A DNA stretch of 64,000 nt, taken from contig OY855915.1 of NCBI GenBank assembly GCA_963693305.1, positions 2,974,495-3,038,494 on the forward strand, given 5' to 3'. Shown in pieces: positions 57,241-64,000 of this stretch. Source of the stretch: Meandrina meandrites (taxonomy: Eukaryota > Cnidaria > Anthozoa > Scleractinia > Meandrinidae). A program made the translations under genes and the position numbers. The notes beneath the pieces are model-generated. The model had not been told where the DNA came from, made no database searches, and worked only from the letters and a program-made list of their open reading frames with translations. Every line of letters starts with the position of its first letter. Within the stretch, counting starts at the first letter, position 1.

Positions 57241-58538
57241 TTCATTTTTGAGCCGCTGAAAGCCATGTTGTCGCTTAATAAAAGAGCCGCTAAAACCCTT
57301 TCAAGTATTTTGTTTATCGAATGCTTTTAAATTTATGGCACAAAACCAGAGATATCGAAAGGACTTTCAACCAACCCACCTTAACCGTGCGTTTTATCAC
57401 GCGCGAAGTAGCCCAGGCCGGATCTTTGTACTGGGATGGGTTGGGTAGGTTTTGTGATATTTGTAATATAAGAATGCCCCCATGATCGCTCTTCTACTGA
57501 CTCTCAGAATAAACCAAGTTTGTTAACTTTCTTACGGGACTTCTATTAGTAAACCGTGGGCTATTTGCCTAACCTTTCAAATTGCTTTTGCTTAATTTCT
57601 CTGACAGCCACGCGCAAAGAACGTTAACCGCCTCAACAAGCTGGACTCTTTGGTCTGAGAGAGCTCACTAGTTTCTATGCAGTTATTTATTTGCATTCTA
57701 TGTTTGTATCTTCCGATGCTTGTTTTATACTTTCTCGTAATTGCCTGTCAAAGTCAACGGTGAGCAACCTCGACGTACCACCCAGATTAAGAAACTGCTC
57801 GCTTCTCGGAACAGGTCGATCATGGCCGGCAAATTTCCGTACTTTCGTTCCGCACTAAATGGATCATTGAGATTGTTGTTTGTTGAACACTAGTATTTCT
57901 TTTATATAAAGAAAAACACGAGGCAAAGAGGAATATCTTTCAAAATTTTCAGTCAGTATTTTTGACGTTGTATAAAATCCTTTATTTGCAAGAGAAAGAG
58001 TAATGTGGCTGGACTTTACAAACATTTCCTTTCGATTTCCTTGCATATAGCTTCAAAGGATAGCTGCGTCGCATTCATGAATCTTCATTTTCTTAAAGAA
58101 GTAAATTGAGCGTTTTATTTACTAGGGTAAAGATCATCACGGGAAGCAAAACTACAATTAATTTATTTCTTAAATCTTACTGAAATTATAAAAAGAGCCG
58201 CTGAGTGTTTTCAAGCTTCTGACACAATGCAGAGATTACAAAACAGTAAGGCGAAATCTGTTTTCCAAAATATATTAAGAGATAATTTCTAATTACAACA
58301 CTAACTTGTCGACAGACAATCAAAGATAATTCAGCCTTTGAATTTATAGTCTATAGGCTCAAAGAATTTCAAAATGAGTGAAGAATAAAATTTACCAAAT
58401 AATATTGTAACTACTCGAATAGCAATAAAAGATCAACTTCAACGTTTTTTCTTCGCGAAGCCTTTAAAGCCTGAACTTGCCGTTTTAAACAATTTTGTTT
58501 TAACAAAGTTCATTATAAGCGGGTTTCTGGTTTGAAGT
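57241..58538. other. No gene seen; 3' flank of paralogue 2
   Basis: Contains minus-strand AATAAA candidates near 58112 and 58160, 380-430 bases beyond the stop of paralogue 2. No supported coding frame. Confidence 0.3.
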
Positions 58539-59430
58539 TCAAGCTTTGAAAACAACGGCTGCAGACCGCTGACTTTTGTTACCCGCAGGTGCAATCATCA
58601 GCTTTCCACGTGTCCTTCGTCGTACCGAGTGCACGGTTACAAAAATAAACGCGGCCAGTAATAAGCTGGCTACGACAGAGATCCAAATGCTGTGTTTTGC
58701 GATGACCAAGGAAATGTTCCGTCTATTATCACGGCGAGATTCTCTCTGAGCTCCTTCTGTTTGAGGGACCTTGCTGCTAAGCTCCACAAAATGAGTTGAT
58801 GTAGTTGTGTTTAATCGCAAACTGGACGTTTCAGTTCCGTTTCCTCTCTTGCGGAGTTCGCCCATAATTTCGTGAGAAACGTCCCCGTCATGGTCTTCTC
58901 CTGAGTTCTGAGTGGAGCTGCTTGCGTTATGTTTGGTTCGCGGTGGAGGTCGACGCGTACCGCGAGGACTGTTGGGAAAGATTGGAAATCCCAGGTGATC
59001 GAGTGGAACAGTGCTCCTGTTTCCCCGTGTTAGCTTATCGATTTGAACTTCTGTCAGTCCTGTTAAATTCAAGGCAGACCCACTTGGTTTTGCAGTGTTT
59101 CTTCGTCTTGTTGGCCAGCCAAAGAAAGGGCGTCTGTAAATTGTAGCTACTGTGGGGACTCCCGTGGTGGTGTTGTAGCTACTGTGGGGACCCCCCTGAG
59201 TTGTGTTGGCGGAACCGGAAGTATGATCACTGGACACGTCACGCTTGATTCGGCGCCCGCTACTTCCCGTCCAAGAAGCTAAAGAGATTATAAGAAAAAT
59301 GTTAAAAATTAAGTGACCGAAGACATTTTCAAGTGGTGAATAAGTGAATGGTTTTAATAAGTTAGTTAGGTGTCCACAATTAGTAGAGGGGACTTTTCCC
59401 CTCAGCTACTCCTTTTGACACATTAATAAA

Positions 59431-59499
<69 letters not shown>

Positions 59500-61790
59500 C
59501 AAGAGTGCATTTTGGACATTGGGAGGTTAATGTTTTTATTACATTTTTTAAAAGACCTTGGACTGTATGGCTTCAAGATACAACAGCGACAGCCCTCAGG
59601 AAACATGCAAAGGTTTTAGTGTTAAAAGGCCACTATGGATATTTAGAGGCAAAGGCTGCTTGCGACCTCATGCAGGGCAAAACACTAAGACAGATCTGAA
59701 AGTTACCAGTTGCTTTATCAGTGTAACCGGAATTTATATATCGCTTAGCTATCCGAGCATTGTTTTCAGGATAAATGCTCGTGTTTGTATTACATTTCGT
59801 CTTTTTACAAACGAATCATGCAATTTTAACTAAACATTCCATGGTCCCAGAGGGGAGGAGAGGGGGTAATTTTTGGGTTATCCAAGTTTTGCGAGTCTAG
59901 ACGGATGTGGAAATGAATGCGGATTAAAGCACTAAAACTATAGATAAGCAAAATTCGGAGATTAAAAACACAGAATCTGATATCAAACAAACATTGCTAA
60001 AGGAAACCCTTATGTCTTATCTTTGTTATGTAAACACTGAAATTCTTACAGACCAAGGTGCGCCCAGATTACGTGCAGGTGAACGTAATGCAAGTGACCA
60101 GATCATTGCAAGCCTATTTCCGTGCCTTAAGCCTGGTTTTTGAGCCGTAAGAGGGCAATGGCGAACCATCAACTTGTTTCCTTTGTTTTTTGTTTTTCTC
60201 TTAAAGGATTTGTTTCCTGATACAATCGAGGATTCCAGAATGGAAATCATCCCATTCAGCACGTGGTTTGTTCAGCGCATTTGTGTAATACTCTAAAGAG
60301 ATTAATTCTGCAACCTGCTTCGATTACGTTTACTAAAACAGCAAATACAGTTTATACTAAAGCATGACGAAAAAGCTGGTTTCTACGTGTTTGTGCTGTT
60401 TGGACGTTTTTACAATGCCAGCGTGGCTGAGAACACACAAAAGAACATTAACGATAACCCACTTTCATGCTCTGCAACATTTTGCCGCCGGAATATGAAC
60501 ATTTAAACTTAAAAGGCTCGATAGACTTCATGCTACCCGAGTTTTTTGCTGTCAGTCGGCTTTTCAAAAGTCAGATTTACAGTCACGAAAATTAAGGCAT
60601 TTATTGATCAAGTTTAAAAATAAGTGCTGAGCAGTGCGCCAAGAATATAAACATTCAACAAAATGAACATTACATTTAAATATATCTTGCTTTCAGACAT
60701 TCGTTTTTAAAAATCACACACCTTGAACGATTTCCAATACGTGCGCAAACTCAGCTTTGCGGATTTAAGAACCAAAAAGGAATATTGCCTTTTAATGCTG
60801 TTATTTTTACAAACAGTTTAACGTTAAAAAGATTTCTTTCGACCACGTTTTTGTAAGTGCAAATATAGATTTAAAACATTAATTTTCTACCTCAGAATAA
60901 AGAACGCGCAAAATGTAGTTCCACTACCTTTTGGCTAATTTCGCTGACTGAATGCTAGTTTTTACTGTAAGCAATTTTTAAAACGTGTTTAGCTGCAAAA
61001 AATACGTGACATAATTCTTGGCATGGTAAGAGTGTCTTTAAAAACAAATGACTATATTTAGCTTTATATAACTTCCATTGTTGCTCGTTACCCCTGGCCA
61101 CTTAAACAAAGATTGAAGCCTTTTGTAGCAGTATGTAGCTTGCTTGCAAAGATTTATCTTTCTTTCATCGCGTTGTGTGTATAGGTGAAGAACAACCTGA
61201 GTTATCGGAGCACTAGACAGATCAAACGTCAAGATCTTCAGCCGTAGATTCACTCCGTGGCCCACCTCATCTTTTTTATATAATTTACGCAGTTTTTTTC
61301 CCTGCTCTAGATAAGTGGTTGCTATCAGACATTTGAATGTTTGAGTACCACCGAGGAACAAAGTGACGGGAGGTAATCAATATGTTAACACAAGAAGTGT
61401 CATAAGCATGCAGTTATATAAAATTCAAATATTTGATCCAAGACCATGCAATGAAAGATCAGTAACGAAGACCGTGCAAAAAAGAAGCAGGGGATGAAAA
61501 GCCCTTTTTCTTTTGTCCGATAGCTCACAACTTGTCAAAAAAGGCGTGAAAAAGATTTCTTCGTGGATTGAGCAAAGGGTCCTCCTTTGAAGAGGTGAGG
61601 TAGTTCGGTGCAAGAAAATTTCCGTTCTCGGACAATTGCATGCAGTATTCTACTCAAACCATTGGAAATCTCACTAACCTCGTCCTTGTTGCTTCAACCT
61701 ACTGGCTACAGCGGATGCTGTGATCAGCAGGAAGTACGAGGAAACAAAGAAAACCGAAATAATTAGGACAATAGGAAAAAACGGTTTCAT
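58539..61790 (-). CDS. Type I membrane protein gene, paralogue 2 (2 exons, 283 aa)
   Basis: Exon 1 is 61790-61679 (ATG, signal peptide with PIVLIISVFFVSSYFLLITA, ending LKQQGR plus one base). Exon 2 is 59278-58539. The donor is GTTAGT and the acceptor ATCTCTTTAG, phase 1 as in paralogue 1. The proteins share the RRPFFGWPTRRR motif, LNLTGLTEVQIDKL, the GTRRPPPRTKHNASSS stretch, the membrane helix and the cytoplasmic tail almost unchanged. Paralogue 2 has a longer acidic insert (DHDGDVSHEI) and extra sequons (NTT). The genes converge tail to tail, 5.7 kb apart, so the pair arose by inverted duplication. Signal peptides are less alike than the tails. Function unknown. Confidence 0.8.
59432..59497. 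repeat. (TTA)n microsatellite with a LINE-like 3' end
   Basis: CATTAATAAAG followed by about 22 TTA units, in the intron of paralogue 2. The AATAAAG plus trinucleotide tail matches the 3' ends seen at 4062 and 23429. Confidence 0.8.
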
Positions 61791-64000
61791 TTTCAAACTG
61801 TAGCGCCGTTCACTGGCCGTTCGCCAACAAGGTGACTGCTGTTGAAACCTTGGAGCCAAAGCACGCCCCTTCAGCAGTTGTATGGAAATTGGTGCAGTTG
61901 TGTCTTACGAGAACACTCGCAGAACTAATTCACTGACAGTGTTGTACGTCTTAAGAACGTCGCTATCCAAGCCTTCAACACGAATTTGTGATTGGCAGCA
62001 CACTTAATGACTGTCATACATGACATTCATTTTTGCGGTCAGAATTTATTACGAAGGCGCCACTTGTCGCTTCAAGGATAGGAAGTTGTATAACGACTCA
62101 AACATTCTACAAAAAATGATATTTCCTGAGCTTATACGGACTCCGTTGCAGTCAATAAGTGCATTTGCATATCTCCCAGCCGGCCACCAAAGAAAATGTC
62201 CGGAGCAAGAATATTGATCCATAGATAATACTTCGATTCTGTGTGAAAGAATTTTGTGCTTCAGGGCTAGAAATCGACATCTATTCATGATCAACTTTGA
62301 AGGCAAATATAGAAGTACTGAACTCTTTGTTAATAGTCTGATATCGTTCGCTCAAAAAAGTGAGCTACGCTTGGGAGGGTCACGTGATTCCTTGGAGGAA
62401 GAAGCATTCTTAAAAATGACATATACTCCAACTGCAAGAACGAATTCAACTTTGTCTGAGATCTATTGCGTAAACAAGGCCACTGCCTTAGTATAAACCT
62501 ATACACTAAGAGCTGGAATTTCGGCCTTACAAGGTACACTCTTTTTTTATATAAGAATTTTTTTTTATAAGAACGTTGAGGCTGAGATTAACTAAAATTA
62601 AGAACATGCTGAGAACATACCCCAGACCGAGAGTCGGAGAACGTATGGATTTTGCCCACTTTTAAAAATCTTTTCTAAAATGAGCAACATAAATAGATGC
62701 AAAACTATGTGGTCTAACAGTATTTAACTTTAAAAGTAATTTGTCCGCGGTACCAGAGTTTGACGAGCTGTTTGATACGTTTCCTGCATGATTTTGTCCA
62801 CACTGATTGATCTATTGAAATACTACCATGTAACTTAAGACCGTCTTAAGAACATTTTCAGCCTCAGATCATCAAAAAAATAAGATCTCTCAGCCTCAGT
62901 CCCAAAATTAGACGTTGTTATAAAGAGTGTAACTTTAAAAACAATTAAGCACTTTGTAGTGCTTAACCGATCAACTGTCAAAAGACGAGGACGGCTGTTA
63001 GCCGCTCGAAAGTCTCAACTCTGAAGAATTTTCGTGAATTCCATTTGAAATTAAGTCAAGAATGTGAAATCGGGTTTTGCTAAGAAGAGCCTACTGTTCA
63101 AAGGTTAAAAGTTAGGGTTTTACAATATAAAAAAAAACATGCTATCAAAGTCCGAGGGAGGAAATAAAACCGCTTCAAAGACTTGACCCTAAACTTGAGT
63201 TTAAAAAAAAACTTAACATGTTTGTGAAATGTTGCATTCATTCATGCAAGAGAGAGTCGAATAGTTTTTCAATGATAGCGCAATCGGTTCAACTCTTCAC
63301 TCTTTAAACGGAACTGAAGTATTCATCTATGCCAATTAACTCAGAAGAATTAATTTACATTGCGGTACTCGAAAAGTTGCTACGAATTTTTTTTTAATGA
63401 GGTCAGAGTTTTTAGCGAAAAGGTTAAGCATAACAGTTTTGCAAACATAAAAACACGCAATCATCACCAAAGAAAGGAACGTTTTTCTTCTAGACGAGCT
63501 AAAAGGACAAATAATACACACGAGCTGAGATCACTTAAATTAGGTTTTAACGCTTTTTTGTAGAATCGTAATTTCTTTTAAGACATGTTTCTTTTAGACG
63601 CTTAACGAAAAAATTATTTGAATGGTTGAATAACCGAAGACAAGTCCTATAAGCTACTGAGCTCTTCTGTATTTAAGGTAAGCCGAAAATTCGTCAAGTA
63701 CCAGTCTATTTTATGCCAATTAAAAAACTGATAAGAACTGTTAAGCGAATTCAAAGCGATAAAGTGGTTTTCAAATAAGGTGCAGGTTGATCGATAAAAA
63801 TTAAATATATACACCTTATTCGAGCAATGAGTAAAATAATGAATAAAATAAAGTTTGGTTCGGCCATTTTGTGGCTCCACTTTAAGTCCATATTTTTGCC
63901 CTGTTCTACAATGTAATAACGTGGCATATTTTTCGCGTTCTTTTCCCCTAATATGGTAAAATGGCGCAACAGTGGAATAATAAAGGGGAATAATCTTATC
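61791..64000. other. 5' flank of paralogue 2; no further gene seen
   Basis: AT-rich DNA to the window end. All frames here are under 85 codons, without signals, splice-paired structure or known motifs. No RNA gene or clear repeat was found. Confidence 0.3.

Noticed and set aside
62254..63969. Small frames at the right end
   Set aside because: All under 85 codons, no conserved motif, no splice-paired structure; treated as chance.

Overview
The window looks like nuclear DNA of a marine invertebrate animal, most likely an anthozoan cnidarian (coral or sea-anemone type). It is AT-rich. Its genes have many short exons with GT-AG introns. Several tRNA-derived SINE families of the kind common in corals occur more than once. 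Much of the remaining sequence is inverted-repeat (MITE-like) DNA. There is no prokaryotic gene organisation. The species call is inference; no database was searched.

Layout. 1-6.7 kb: two copies of an unrecognised three-ORF mobile or virus-like element, arranged head to head. One copy is split by a 5'-truncated LINE whose tail is an uninterrupted (GTA)491 array. 6.7-14.8 kb: gene-free repeat DNA with a tRNA-like SINE, a three-level nest of inverted-repeat elements, a near-perfect foldback element and a TA-flanked MITE. 15.5-17.5 kb: a multi-pass membrane protein gene on the minus strand, interrupted by a 758-bp TIR element and by a repeat flanked by a 36-bp duplication. 18-33 kb: an old segmental duplication, more MITEs and SINEs, one clear fibronectin type II exon, a LINE endonuclease remnant, a hAT-like element and the last exon of an unidentified gene.

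34.1-44.1 kb holds the main gene: 13 exons whose phases all join into one 1151-residue reading frame. The frame encodes a signal peptide, a NOTUM/pectin-acetylesterase-type hydrolase domain with its Ser/Asp/His residues, a membrane helix, an ABCG-type nucleotide-binding domain and an ABC2-type membrane domain. The ATP-binding half keeps Walker A, Walker B and the Q-loop, but its signature (LSGGQ) and its H-loop histidine are degenerate. An extracellular hydrolase fused to an ABC half-transporter recalls the protease-ABC fusions (Tag proteins) of Dictyostelium; here the enzyme is an esterase. This is the best candidate in the window for an undescribed system.

44-64 kb holds a tail-to-tail pair of paralogous two-exon genes (49.6-52.8 kb plus, 58.5-61.8 kb minus). 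Both encode small type I membrane proteins with N-glycosylation sequons and a conserved cytoplasmic tail; I do not recognise the family. A hAT-like MITE with a perfect 8-bp target duplication lies just after the stop codon of the first gene. The rest is SINEs, palindromes and microsatellites with no gene I can support.
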